Source: Struthidea cinerea
Taxonomy: Eukaryota > Chordata > Aves > Passeriformes > Corcoracidae
Direction of reading: 5' to 3'
Assembly (NCBI GenBank): GCA_013397865.1
Contig: VZTI01002645.1
Location: 42,027-106,026, forward strand
Length of the DNA: 64,000 bases
Program-made: the position numbers and the translations under genes
The notes under the pieces: generated by a model
What the model saw: only the letters and a program-made list of their open reading frames with translations
What the model was told of the DNA's origin: nothing
The model's database searches: none
In this document: positions 11,561-23,390 of the stretch, piece by piece
Layout of the letters: each line of letters starts with the position of its first letter
Numbering within the stretch: the stretch's first letter is position 1

Positions 11561-13251
11561 GCCTTGTTTGGAGGAGGCACTCCAAAACTGATGTGGTTTA
11601 ACCACCCCACTTTGCATTCCTGGGCTCGATTCATTCCGGTTGAGCGCTGCTCCCAGCGTCGCCTTACCGGTGACTAATACAGCCAGCCTCTCAGATAGAG
11701 AGCTGCAAACACTTTACCTCAGCTGATGTGTGAACCAGCTCCTCTGAACGCCTCTGGCATCTGCTGAGCCACCGCTTAAAATCGGTGCTTTGGAGGTGTT
11801 TACTTTCCTTTAATTTTTTTTTTTTTTAACTTTTATTTTCTTCTCCTGATGTTGCTTTTTTTTTTTCCCCCTCTTTAACTCTTCAAAGCAAGCTCTTTGC
11901 TTTTTCACTTAAAAATGCAGGGCAGTGACTCACACATCAGCTTTTCCCTGCTGCCCTGAAGTCTCTGGATGAACTGGGAATACTTGACCAACAGCACACT
12001 CCTCCTTCAGCTGAGGAGTTTCTCTCCAGTCGAGGGTGAGCTGTGGTTGTGAAAGAGTTTTTGGCCTCTGTTTTCCTGAAGTGTGAGGGAAAAACAGTTC
12101 ATTCCATGTGGTGCCCTGGGTAATTCTTGCTTTGGAGGGAACTGGGTGGGACAGGGCTTTTCCTCTGCATTTGAAGTGTTGGGTGATGTGGGTGTGGAGG
12201 AGACGAGGGGAATCCTGCCAGTGCCAGGGAAGATCCCTGAGGGGAAAAATGGTCATGACTTTTTTTTTTTTTCCGTTCATGCTGATCCTAAACATTTTGA
12301 CTCTGAAGGGGAGGAGAGGTAGCACTGACCCCTCTGCGGATGGGGCTCTTCACCCTTGCCCTCATCCCTACACCCCATCACCTGATCTAATACCATCCTG
12401 ACCCCTTGCACTGCCCACGAGACCCCTGCTTTGGATCCAGATTTAATCCCTGAGGAGCAGCTTCCAGCAGATTGTGGAGGGAATGGCTGCTCGGCACAGC
12501 TTTGCCGCCTTTCCTGGGGGTGTTGGCCGAGGAGAGGAAGGGTTAAACGCAGTGACCGGAGCGAGTGCCAGCATTGCTCTGGGTAAGGCTTCTCCGGCGT
12601 GCCAGAGCAAGGTTTATTTTACTAATAGCCCTGTGTAACTTCACCCTCCCCTCCTGCTTAGGATATTTCAGCTCCTCTCCTTAGCTCAGCATCACTTCAG
12701 ACCTGGGGGAGCAGTTTGGGTGGCCGCAGCAGCAGCTGGCAGCCGTGGAAGGATTTTTTTTGGAGGGGGGGGAACAAACCCTGAGTTTCTTTAGGTTGGG
12801 TTTTTCACGGCTCTCCTGAAGAGTCCCCGCAAGGCTGCTGAGAAGGGAACAGACACCGCACACAGGCAGGACATGGATGCTGCTGCTGCTGCCCTGATGT
12901 GCTGGGGCTGTGAGACCTCTCTGTGCTGCGGCTCAGAAATCCCTCAAAGGCCCCTCTGTGCTGCCCTGCAAAGGCTGTGTCTCGCTTACGGCTCTGCCTG
13001 AACCCTAAGCCGATTTAATCTCCTTTTCTTGCCACCAAGGAGCTCCTCCTTCCCTCTCCACAGCAGCTCGAGGACATTGCCAAGCTGCTCCTCAGTCCCT
13101 GGTGGCCTTCAGGCTTGGCTGGGAGCTTGGCACAAACAGTGGCGATGTGGCTGCTGTGGTTCTGCACTAAATCTGGTTCCTCTGGTGGAGTTTTCTGGGG
13201 TGGTGATGGAAATCAGTGGCCAGATTTGGGGAGGTTTTTTCTTATTCGTAT

Positions 13252-13505
13252 CATGGAGTGGGTTGGGTTGGCAGGAACCTTAAAGATCATCTTGTTCCAC
13301 CTGCTGCCATGGGCAGGGACACCTTCCACTATCCTAGGGTGATCCAAGCCCCATCCAGCCTGGCCTTGGACACTTCCAGGGATCCAGGGGCAGCCCCAGC
13401 TTCTCTGGACACCCTGTGCCAGGGCCTCCCCACCCTCCCAGGGAACAATTTCTTTCTAACATCTAATCTAAATCTCTATTCTTGCTCAAAGGGTACCCTC
13501 AGAAA
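13252..13505 (-). mobile_element. CR1 LINE 3' fragment
   Basis: Antisense CR1 3' end: GGTTGGGTTGGCAGG, CCTTAAAGATCATCTTGTTCC, CATGGGCAGGGACACC and TCTAATCTAAATCTCTATTC in the usual order. Confidence 0.9.
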
Positions 13506-13899
13506 GAAATACCTTTTTAGATTTTAATTTTTAGTTACCTGAGCCAAGAGCTGTGTCTCCCGAGGTTTCGGTGGCAATGCCTGGTGAGTTCAGCACCATG
13601 AGGTGCTGCTGTTTTCCTCTTTAAGGCACGAGGCCATTAACTTCATCTTTAGCATCTCTTAAGGCTCTTTTTGGGGACAGTTGCTCTGGGAAGTACTGCA
13701 AAAAAAGACTGTTGAGAACACATCAATTTTGTGTAAGTGTCCAACCTGTAATTTCACTCCTGAGGAGACACCAAGGTGTTGCTGAGAACTCTTTCACCTC
13801 AGGACAGGTTTCTATTTGGGAATTATGCTGTCTTCCAGTCTCAGGATCTATAAAGAGGTGCATTAATACATCCTGAAAAACCTTCTCCTCTCTTAGGGA

Positions 13900-14052
13900 T
13901 ACCTGGGGGGGACCCCCATCCCTGGAAGTGTTCGACGGGTTGGATGGGGCTTGGAGAAGCCTGGGAGGGTGGGAGGTGTCCCTGCCCATGGCAGGGGGTG
14001 GAGCTGGATGATCTTTACGGTCTCTTCCGACCCAAACCATTCCATGATTCTT
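13900..14052 (+). mobile_element. CR1 LINE 3' terminus
   Basis: Sense CR1 end: CCCATCCCTGGAAGTGTTCG, GGTTGGATGGGGCTTGGAG, GATGATCTTTACGGTC, and terminal CCATTCCATGATTCTTTG, close to the CR1 3' octamer repeats. Confidence 0.9.
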
Positions 14053-14240
14053 TGCCTGTTCTAGGGTAGCTTTTTGAAGGCCTTTTTTGTCGCTTTCAGG
14101 GAGCCGGGGTGAGCAACAGTGTGTTGTGGCCTTCCTAGGGAAAGCGTCCCGCCAGGGAAAGGCTTTTTTAGGGGCTTTAGCAGCTTCCCTGAGCGACGGG
14201 GGATTTCAGCAAGTGCAGCGATTCCTCAGCTACAAGTGAT

Positions 14241-14270
14241 TCCAGCTCTTTGTGATCCAGCTCTTTGTGA
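14241..14270. repeat. 15-bp perfect tandem duplication
   Basis: tccagctctttgtga occurs twice head to tail and overlaps the left edge of the adjacent LTR. Confidence 0.95.
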
Positions 14271-14537
14271 AATCACCCCAGCAGAGCTCGGGGACAGAGA
14301 GACAGGAGCCTCGTGTGGCAGTTCCACAGAGGTGCCTTTATTGTCCAGCAGCCTCTGTGAAGGGGAGCCCNCAGTCAGCCAGCTGGGTACAAGGTATTGC
14401 CATAAGGAAGCAAGGCATGCTGGGGGTGTTCACTTGGTCACCATAACCTGAGGTAGGTTGCTTATCTCTGGTGTGAGTCCTTTTGGCCTCAGGCTTCTCC
14501 CCTCCAAGGGAGTGCCGAGGGCTCACAGCCCTCCACA
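14266..14537 (-). mobile_element. Probable solo LTR of an endogenous retrovirus, minus strand
   Basis: About 272 bp bounded by TG...CA on both strands (TGTGAAATC to CCTCCACA). Read on the minus strand it has a U3, a poly(A) signal AATAAA (TTTATT at 14337-14342 on +), and a short U5 with CTCTGTCCCCGAG. Flanking ctctt (14261) and ctttt (14538) could be a 5-bp target duplication with one change. A perfect 15-bp tandem duplication at 14241-14270 blurs the left edge. No internal retroviral genes are present. One N lies inside, at 14371. Confidence 0.6.
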
Positions 14538-15869
14538 CTTTTTGAGGTCAGGCTGATGAAGTTTGAGTTTGTGGCCATCACCTAAAGAGGGAGCCCAACA
14601 AGCTGCCTTCGAGGTGGGAACTGCTCACATCCAAGAGCAGCCCAGTGGAGTTGTCCGTCCCTTGTGGCTCCCTGGGGGGATTGTAGAGCTCCAGAGCTGC
14701 TCTTGTAAGGAGTCGGGAGTGCTGGAAACCTAAATGCGAGACCTGGGAGCTGCATTTTAGACCCACATCAACTGATTTCGCTTGCGGTGCCAGTTCTTCC
14801 ACCGTGTGTTGCTGTGACCATTGGGTGGGAGGCGTAAAGGGTCTGCTGGAGTGGCCCTAAAAATGGCTTTTCAGTAGGCAGAAGATACCTGGCAACACCT
14901 AAACTGATTTTTTTTTTTTCCTCCTGTAAACCTTCAATCTGAGAGATTTTGACCTGTGCCATTCATGGGATTGGTGAGGTTTTCCTTAATTTCTGTGCAA
15001 GTTGCCCCCTTCTTTCTACTCCTGCAGCTTTTCCACAGGGATGATGGAAACTCCCTGCTATAGGAGAGCCTCAACTTCCGTCTACAAAAAGGAACTAATC
15101 GGCATCAAAATTGGGAGTAATGGATCGAGTGAGATGCTGGTGTGTGGGTTTCATGGTTTTTTGTGGTTTCAGGTTGGGAACAACAAACCTAGGAAGGTTT
15201 GAAGAACCTAAGAACTTCTTGAGTTCTTGGATCAAGTGGTGGTTGGGTGGAGGAGCTGAACAGAATTAAATCTGGAGTAGAATCACAGCTGCTGCCAAGT
15301 CCTGTCCCTGTGACTTTGAGGACCCAAAGGAGAAATTTCTTTGCAGACCAAGCTCTTGTCCAGTTAGAGGAGGCCAACATCTTCTTCCCCAGTAGTTCCA
15401 AACAGAAAGATGATGTTCTTGAAATCACTGAAAACCCTTAAAATCGCTCAAAATCTCCGCTGTGGGATTTATATACATCCTGCTTAATGGGTTCACGCTG
15501 GAACACTTCTTGATCTCTTGCTGCCCTGTTTTCAGCAGCCTCTGGACAACCTGAGGCCCATTGCATTTAGGTGCCAGGATAATTTGGTAAGGATTTGTCC
15601 TTTTTAATGGTTTCTTTCCCACCTCACTCTTTAAAGCTGCTCTAATTCCGTGTTGCCCTAATTGTGATATGCAAACTTTAAAAGGAAAATCGCAGCCAAT
15701 GTATTTTAAGATCCTTTTGGGCAAGCAGCCCCCTACTTAACGTGATGAATTTGGACAGCTTTTCTCACTAAGGAAAATAAAAAGCTTTCCAAATCAAGAA
15801 AATTATGTAAGCAAATCCGATGAGTGTGCTCTAAAATTAAACCTGCCTCACAAGCTTTGGGACCTTCAG

Positions 15870-15923
15870 TGTGGAACCAGTGCTGGGGTTTTGGGNTGTG
15901 GAACCATGGCTGGGGTTTTGGGG
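15870..15923. repeat. 27-bp tandem duplication followed by T-rich tract
   Basis: Two copies of a unit starting tgtggaacca and ending ggttttggg, then G/T-rich sequence and a T run to about 15970. One N lies at 15896. Confidence 0.85.
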
Positions 15924-16211
15924 TTTTTTTTGGTTGGGGTTTTGGTTTTGTTTTTTTTTTTTTTTTTTTTGGAAGCTGTAAAACCTTGCTGGTGTCCTGA
16001 CTTTCTCTCTGATCCACCCATCCATTTATTATGACCAAATGTGGAGGAACATAGAATTATCAGGGACCATCCTTGCCCAGGACCCACTTCCCATCATCCT
16101 AAATGAGCCACCATAGGTATTGGCCCTGAAATTCTATGGAAGCACTGGTTGACCTGTCCTGTTCCTTCATGGATCTCCTGCCATGCAGCATCCAAAGGCA
16201 TGACTGTGGAA

Positions 16212-16376
16212 TTCCAGTATGGTTTGGGTTGGAAGGGACCTCAAAGCCCATCTCATTCCAACCCCCTGCCATGGACAGGGAACCTTCCACTATCCCAGGC
16301 TGCTCCAAGCCCTGTTCAGCTTGGCCTTGGACACTTCCAGGGATCCAGGGGAATCCACAGCCTCTCTGGGAACTGC
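16212..16376 (-). mobile_element. CR1 LINE 3' fragment
   Basis: Antisense CR1: GGTTTGGGTTGGAAGGGACC, CCCCTGCCATGGACAGGG and CCTTGGACACTTCCAGGG. Confidence 0.9.
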
Positions 16377-16839
16377 AGTGCGGTTGTAGCTTGGTGTGGA
16401 TTTTCTTTGCTGGAACAGAGTTGTGGTGTCTCATCATCTGTGACCCAGATTGTCTGGTGGGAGCTTCCTAAACCTGGAGGTATCAAACTGCAATGGACAC
16501 TCTACAAATGATAATTATTCCAGGATGAAGGCAGGATAGAAAGGTTTTTACTGGTCACTTTTCCATAAATCCCTGTCTCCTCATTCCATGGGCATTGGGA
16601 AATTAATTCCCTTTTCTTGCGGCAGTCTTCATCCTCCCTCCCACTGTCTCACCTAAACTCTCCTCCACTTTGTCCAAGGTGTGTTTTTCTGTGGCACGTG
16701 GCCAAAGTTAGTTTGGAGACCTTCATTCCCTTGCCACAAACTCGGAAGAGCTCAGTATTTTCCTCCAGGGATAGCAGTCAGCAGCTTCCTCCTGAGGGAA
16801 GTGGGGTGAAGGCACTGATCTCCTCTCTGGTGACCAGTG

Positions 16840-17103
16840 ACAGGATCCAGGAGAACTGCAGGAAGCTGTTGAGGGGTTTAGGCTGGATATCAGGGAAAGG
16901 TTCTTCCCCCAGAGGGTGTTGGGCCCTGAGCAGGCTCCCCAGGGGATGGTCATGGCCACAAGGCTGCCAGAGCTCCAGGAGCGTTTGGACAGCGCTCCCA
17001 GGGACGCCCAGGGTGGGATTGTTGGGGTGTCTGTGCAGGGTCAGAGTTGGACTGGATGATCCCTGTGGGTCCCTTCCAGCTCAGGGTATTCCATGATTTG
17101 AGC
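16840..17103 (+). mobile_element. CR1 LINE 3' fragment, divergent subfamily
   Basis: Sense CR1 of a different subfamily: GGCTGGATATCAGGGAAAGG, CCCAGAGGGTGTTGGG, GAGCGTTTGGACAGCGCTC, GTTGGACTGGATGATCCC, and terminal GGGTATTCCATGATTTG. Confidence 0.9.
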
Positions 17104-19434
17104 GTCTCCATGAGGTTTTCCTGTTGGGACTGTGGTGCCAATGCCCTCCAAGACCCTCACTCTGCATGAAGTTTTCTCCAGCCAGAGCAGGAATTTAATT
17201 GACCTTCTTGGCATTTGTTCTGAGGCATCTTTGGGCTGTCGATGACCTTTAGGGGTTCATGGCACCTTTCCTGGCCAAAGCCCAATGTAAACACCTGTAA
17301 AACCTCATCTTTTCGCTCTATAGAACCTCACATTGTGCTCTTAGTTCTTGCTGCCCCCACCAGCTGTGTCAGCTCGGCCTCCCAAGGTGTTTCCATGTGG
17401 GGAAAATCTCCCCTGATCCTGTTTTACTCCTTTATCTGCAGCATGGGGACAGGTTTCTAGCAAACACACGGAGGAGTTGTTAGCGTTGCTATCCTTTCCC
17501 GCTCTTGTTCTTGGCCCTTGGTCCTCCCGAGCTCGTGCAGCCAGGAGACACTGAAATCCCGACTGTGCAGAACACAGGATGGATAAACATCTTAATCTCA
17601 CGGATCCCTCAATCTAAATGTTTTCTGGGGCCCTCCTTCAGGCAGGATTAGCCGGGAACGGCGTCCCAAAGGTCGTAGCCTTGCTCTGACTCGCGCCGCC
17701 GCTCGAGATGCTGAACGTGTGTGAAAGCCTCAGCAAAAGGCCTGAGATGCCATCACTGTTCTCCGAGGCTCCGGGGAGCATCTGTGTGTCCTCTTGGGCT
17801 CTGGACTTTGGTCTTGGAGCTCTGCCTGCCCCTGTTAGCCATTGTGATAGCGTTGCCTGGAGCGCCCAAATGTGACATGTAGCAACTGGCATTTTGGCTA
17901 CACTTAAGTGTAAGATTTTTCCAGTGTAGGTTTATATCTGGTTTGGTTTCCCCTGCCCCTCTCGCTCAAGTGTGTGCACATTGCTGTTATGATTTATTTT
18001 CAGGCTCCAACTTGGGTTTTATCACTTGAATTGCTTTGGAAACTTGGAGGGCTTTTTTTTTTTTTTTAATTACTGGCAAGGCCCTCTTTACCTCGGAGGA
18101 AAATTCCAGGGTGAAGAATGCTTTTGATTCACGAAGAAATTAGGATAGAAAGGTTTTCCTCTTATCTTTGTGTTCTCTGGGCATTACTTTCCTCCTCGAA
18201 GCTGCCATTTGCTTTGCTGAAGTTCACTTTGCTTCTTGACAGCTCTAGAATGGATCAGGGTTTGTTACTGGAATGTCAAAGCCCTCAACGTGGATATCCT
18301 TCAGCAGAAGGTTGGGTGGAAAGTCACGATCCCGGGAAAACAGTCTTGAGTTCTTGCTTAAAGCGGCACAGGATGGAAGAAATTAATACAAAGAGTAGTT
18401 TTGGGGATAAATAGCAACATTTTTGTGCTAGGATGGGTTATTCTTGCTCCCTTCATCCTGAGACCCGTAACAACAAAGTGAACGTCTCCCAGTCGTTCCC
18501 TCCCTGTGAAACGTCTCTCCGTGATTTTGGTCTCGGTGTTTTTCATTGCTCCAGCTGCCTGTGAGCGATGCGTTGTCGGGGCACTCTCAGTCACTGCTAT
18601 TTTGGGGCTGGAGAGGGGTAAACTGGAGGGATTCCTTTCTCCACCACCGGGAAAACAAACGGCACCCTGGGGCTTGTGGTGGAGCAGGAGCTGGCAAGGC
18701 CGGCGAGCTCCTGCCGCTCTTGTTCCTGTGGTTCAGGCCACGGCATCGCTCGTGGGGTTTCAAGGAAGTGAGGTGTGAAACCTGCGGGTTGGTGTCCCTG
18801 GGGATGTGGGGCAGGGGATGCTGGATCCTCCCCAACCCCAGGGAGGGCTGGAGGGATGTTTGGCAGGAGGCTCTCGAAGGGATGAGCCACCAAGGCTGGG
18901 GGTGGGACAGGGCTCTTGACACGGGGCCAACGGGAAAGTCTCGGAGAGAGGGGCTGGGGAATGTGATCCCGGCTCCCAGGGAAGGACGTGGCCAAGTTTT
19001 GTCACAGAGCTCTCGGGTTTCAGCTGCTGCTTCAGCAACGTGGTCGTGCAGGATTTGCTTAAAAAGCTGGGAATTCTGGTTCCGTTTGTCCAAGAAACCA
19101 AAGGGAGAGCTCACTCTGGGGTGTCTGAACTCTGAACTTCCTTGAATCTCCTGAATTTCCCTTCAATTTACATCCATACCCTTCCTTTTAAATGTGTTTT
19201 GCCACAGGATTCAAGGGGAAAAAAAAAAAGACTCAGGCTAATTTGGAGTGCAGGGCTCAGCCAGATTTTAACTTCTTTTGCCCTGAATTGTCTTCGTGTA
19301 TTGAGTGGGCAGCTCTGGTCCTGCTTATCCTCCCTGCTGGGAAGATTTATTCACAGGCAAGTTTTTCTTTAATTTTTTTAAATTGGAAATTCAAGTCTAC
19401 TCTTGCTTCAGTATCATTATTCTTTTTTTTTTTT

Positions 19435-19487
19435 NNNNNNNNNNNNNNNNNNNNNNNNNNNNNNNNNNNNNNNNNNNNNNNNNNNNN
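19435..19487. other. Assembly gap (53 Ns)
   Basis: The run of N follows a T tract, a common place for assembly breaks. The true size is unknown. Confidence 1.
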
Positions 19488-21554
19488 TAGCTGATCACCT
19501 TTGTGACACTTGGAAATTCATTTAGGTCCTTCTGGGTTTATTTTTTAAACAGTTTTTTAGCTTATTAACTCTAATTCTGAGAGGCTCCATGTAGCTGTGC
19601 CCTGTATCCTCCTGGGAATAATGACTCAGTCTCCAGATCCGCAGAAATAGGTGGGATGTGGGATTTGTACAGCTAAGCCCACGTGCATTTTGGAGACAGA
19701 TGGAAACTCCATTTCAGGCTGGGGCTGCTCTGGTTGTGATTAGCTCTAATGAGCATCTGTTGATGGAGTAGTTCAAGAGGGGTTCTCGGTGTTCTTTGTC
19801 CCTGCTCGTGTTGGGATGTCAAGAGCTAAACTGAAAAGGGAGGATTCAGGTTGTTTGTGAAGACTTCCAGCAAAGCTGTCTTGCTCGTGGGATATGCCCA
19901 ATGTGGGGGTTTATTTTCATTTTTAATTTTGATTTCCCTTATTGTCGTGCTTCCACATCAGACAGATTCCACCTTTTATTGTCAAAAATATTCACTTTTT
20001 ATTTATTCACGCCCCAGGATTTACCTGGTGTGTCTGTACCCCCAGGTGTAGGCTGGACTTCCCTGGAATTTGCTTGTCCCTTGTTTTGCGGGACACCATT
20101 CCTGGCAAATCCGTGAAAAACCGAGCGTAGCCACCAAAGTGCATCTGCAAGTGAATCCGGCTGTAATTTGTGATTCCCTGCCAGCACCTCAGGTATCTGG
20201 AGACACCTTTTACTGCACAATTACTGCTGATTAAGAGTTCCCAGTGTAATTTGGGAAGCTCCAGAGGAGAACTGTAGGAGTTTCCTCAGCCATCCCCTCC
20301 GTGCCTGCGCCCTGCCATGGAATTCTGTCCCGTGACTCCATGCGAGGTTTATCCTGCAGTCCCTCACGTCTTCCAGTGAATGGGCAATTACTGAATATTT
20401 CTTCACTGTTCTCATTAACTGCCTGGCCCCAGGGCTGATTTAGAACACGTTATCCATATTCTGCATTCCATGGAAAACACATTTGGGTCCTCGTGGGTGT
20501 TTTTAAGGTGCTGTCTGAGACACAGAGCTCAGAGAAAGCTGTCGAGAGTCCACTTTAGCTCCAGCATCCCTCCTGGCGCTGAAAATCAGCTTTCTTTTCA
20601 TTACTTTGGAGTACTTGGAATTGTTATAGGTCATCCCATATTTAGCTGTCACACCAGGGAAACCTAAAGCCTGGAAAATGAGGAATACTGATGACTTGGG
20701 AACAACTGCGAGTGCTCTTTCCCTGAATTTGCCTTTTATTGTGGCACTACGAGAATGAATTTTAATTCTCAAGAGTGAGTTTGCTCCTCCCGTTGCCCCA
20801 CTGCCTCCTTTTTCCCGTTAGTTGTCCCGAGGGAATGAAGACAAGATGGGAATCTGGAAAAGGATTCTGCTCCCTTGCAGAATATGGCCGTTTTTCTATT
20901 CTTTTAAATAGAACTGAATTTCATACATAGAATTATGCTGATGTTTCCTGGCCCTTGAGTGGCTCAAATACAGGTAATTTTTATGTAATGGTTTTGTTCC
21001 TTTTGCTTCTTCCACTCCTACTTCCCAAAGGAATTCACAAGGAATAATTTAGACACCAAACCTTCAAATCTCTTCATCTCTTTCACAGAATGGGTTCTGT
21101 AGCACTCTGGATTTCAGAGGAATTTAGGGACATAGGTAATTATTTCAAATGAGATGTCAGCTGAATGCCTTTGAATCTTTAAAAAACTGATTCTCCAGGC
21201 CTGGATTGGGAACAGATCCTGTATTTTCAACACAAGCAATTTATGTTGTGAGGCAGAACATCCTCTTGGGTCAACGCTCTGCGCTGAGTGCAGAAATTGC
21301 ACCAGTTGGCTTTGGCTCTTTCCAGTTGGCTTCTCCCAAATGTGTCAATTTTTGGGATCTCTCTCAGCTGGGACTTCTGGCCTCGCTGTAGTTTCTCACA
21401 GATGAAACCTAACGCCCTCCATTCAGCTGAAACTCAACAGTCTTTTTAAAGGAAAAGATTCAAATGCTGTACTGGAGATTTTTTTTGAGAGTAGACCCCC
21501 CCAAGCCCCCATTTCTGAGGTCTAAAGAGTAAAACTGTTAAGACAGAGGGAAAT

Positions 21555-21865
21555 CATAGAATCACACAAGGGTTTGGATTGGAAGGGACCATAAAATCAT
21601 CTCGTTCCACCTCCCCTGCCATGGGCAGGGACACCTTCCACTGTCCCCGTCCAACCTGGCCTTGGACACTTCCAGGGATCCAGGGGCAGCCACAGCTTCT
21701 CCGGGCACCCTGTGCCAGGTCCTCCCCACCCTCCCAGCCAGGAATTCCTTCCCAATATCCCATCCATCCCTGCCCTCTGGCAGTGGGAAGCCATTCCCTG
21801 TGTCCTGTCCTTCCATCCCTTGTCCAAAGTCCCTCTCCAGCTCTCCTGGAGGGCTTCCATTAGGT
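21555..21865 (-). mobile_element. CR1 LINE 3' fragment
   Basis: Antisense CR1 from ATCATAGAATCAC (terminal repeat) through GGTTTGGATTGGAAGGGACC to CTCTCCAGCTCTCCTGGAGG; one of the longest copies in the window. Confidence 0.9.
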
Positions 21866-22804
21866 ATTAGAAGCATTTTCCTTTTTCCTCAAGTTCTTTG
21901 GGACTTGGAGGTGCCCAGTGTGGGATATTGAAAGGACACAGCGTTAGACCATGGCAGCTTTACGGATCCCTCAGTGCTGTTCAGCAGGTGAAGGTACATC
22001 GTCATTTTTCTGGGAAACCCATGATTTAGGAACTGCCTTTCTGAGCTTTTGATGGGTGTTTTAGGAAATGGGAACTTGCACAGATTGTTTGAAGTTGTTT
22101 TGGGGTAACTCTAAACCTATGGACCCTCTTCCCATGAGAGTTTTTCCTCAAGATACTTCCTAGCATGTTTTCTTGCGCTTTTTTAATTGGAATTGAAAAT
22201 GTTTCTCCCTTGGAGGCACCAGGGAAGAGGGATGCAGGGATTGGCAGAGGAATAACACAGTGTAGCTCTGCTTTTGTTGGGACTTCCTTCTCAAACACGA
22301 CCAGCTTGCAAATCGAATGGTTTCTTTACCTGCTCTGCTGCTCCTGAGGTCACCCTTTTTTAGGCAGCGGTTGTAACTCGAGGCTCGCTCTGAGCTGGTT
22401 CTTGGAATTGAAGTGAAACAGTCCCAGTTTGATGAAGGATGAGTCTCATGGAGCTGGGGAGCAGCTCTCAGCTCGATGAATATGGATGCAGCTGTGGCAT
22501 CCCACAACTCCACTTCCAGCCCTGAAGCCAGGCTCTGTCCCTCGCCAAAAGTAACCCGAAATCTCCCAAAACACTGTGAGGAACAGCTGCCACATTCAGT
22601 GAGGATTGGGCTGGCGTGGCACACAGTGACATAATGTGTCTTTACCCTCTGTAATCTTTTACCCCTTCCACCATCCAGGCACACAAGAGCCGATTCAATT
22701 CTTAATCTTGGTGTAACGAAACCACCTCGTGGTTTGTGTATTTGAGTTGATCTAAATTGGGATGGCAGGAGCTCTTGAATCCGACAGCTTTAGGCTATTT
22801 TAGG

Positions 22805-22935
22805 TGGTGAAAATCTGCCATTGGCACTATGGGAGGCATTTATAAGTAACAAGCTAATTATGTAAAATGCACACTGTCCACTTGTTAAGATCTTCTTAAA
22901 GTTTCATAATCTAATCAGAATTTGCTATGTATAAC
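22805..22935. promoter_or_regulatory. Candidate noncoding regulatory island
   Basis: AT-rich unique sequence with AGCTAATTATG, CATTTATAAG, CTTGTTAAG and CATAATCTAATC cores. It resembles conserved noncoding DNA in texture; no conservation data. Confidence 0.25.
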
Positions 22936-23124
22936 ACTTGGCTTGTTGTCCTCCCCCCCTGGCTTTTTAATGCCACTTTGTGGGGTGGGTGGGTGATCAA
23001 TACAGGAAGGAAATGCTTTCCTTAATACTGGTTGGTGGAGTGCGCCCCACGTGCTGCTTTAATACAAGGCACGAAGGATTTTCCTTTTCGTTACTGAGCA
23101 CAAATGCATTGCTTCGAAGTGGAT

Positions 23125-23390
23125 CAGAGAATCAGAGGTTGGGTTGGGTTGGAAGGGACTCTACAATTCCACCTCCTGCCATGGGCAGGGACACCTCCCA
23201 CTATCCCAGGTTGCTCATCCAACTTCCAGGGATGGGGCAGCCACAGCTTCTCTGGGCAACTTGTGGGTGATGCCTTACAGGGAAGAATTTCTTCCCTCTA
23301 CCTAATCAAAATCTATCCTCTTTTAGTTTAAAACTCTGCTTATCCTATCACTGTATTAAAAAAAAGCTCTCCCTCTTTTTCCCATTTTTC
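23125..23390 (-). mobile_element. CR1 LINE 3' fragment
   Basis: Antisense CR1 with GGTTGGGTTGGAAGGGACTC, CATGGGCAGGGACACC, TTTAGTTTAAAACTCTG and TTATCCTATCACTGT. It has an internal deletion around 23215-23230. Confidence 0.9.
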
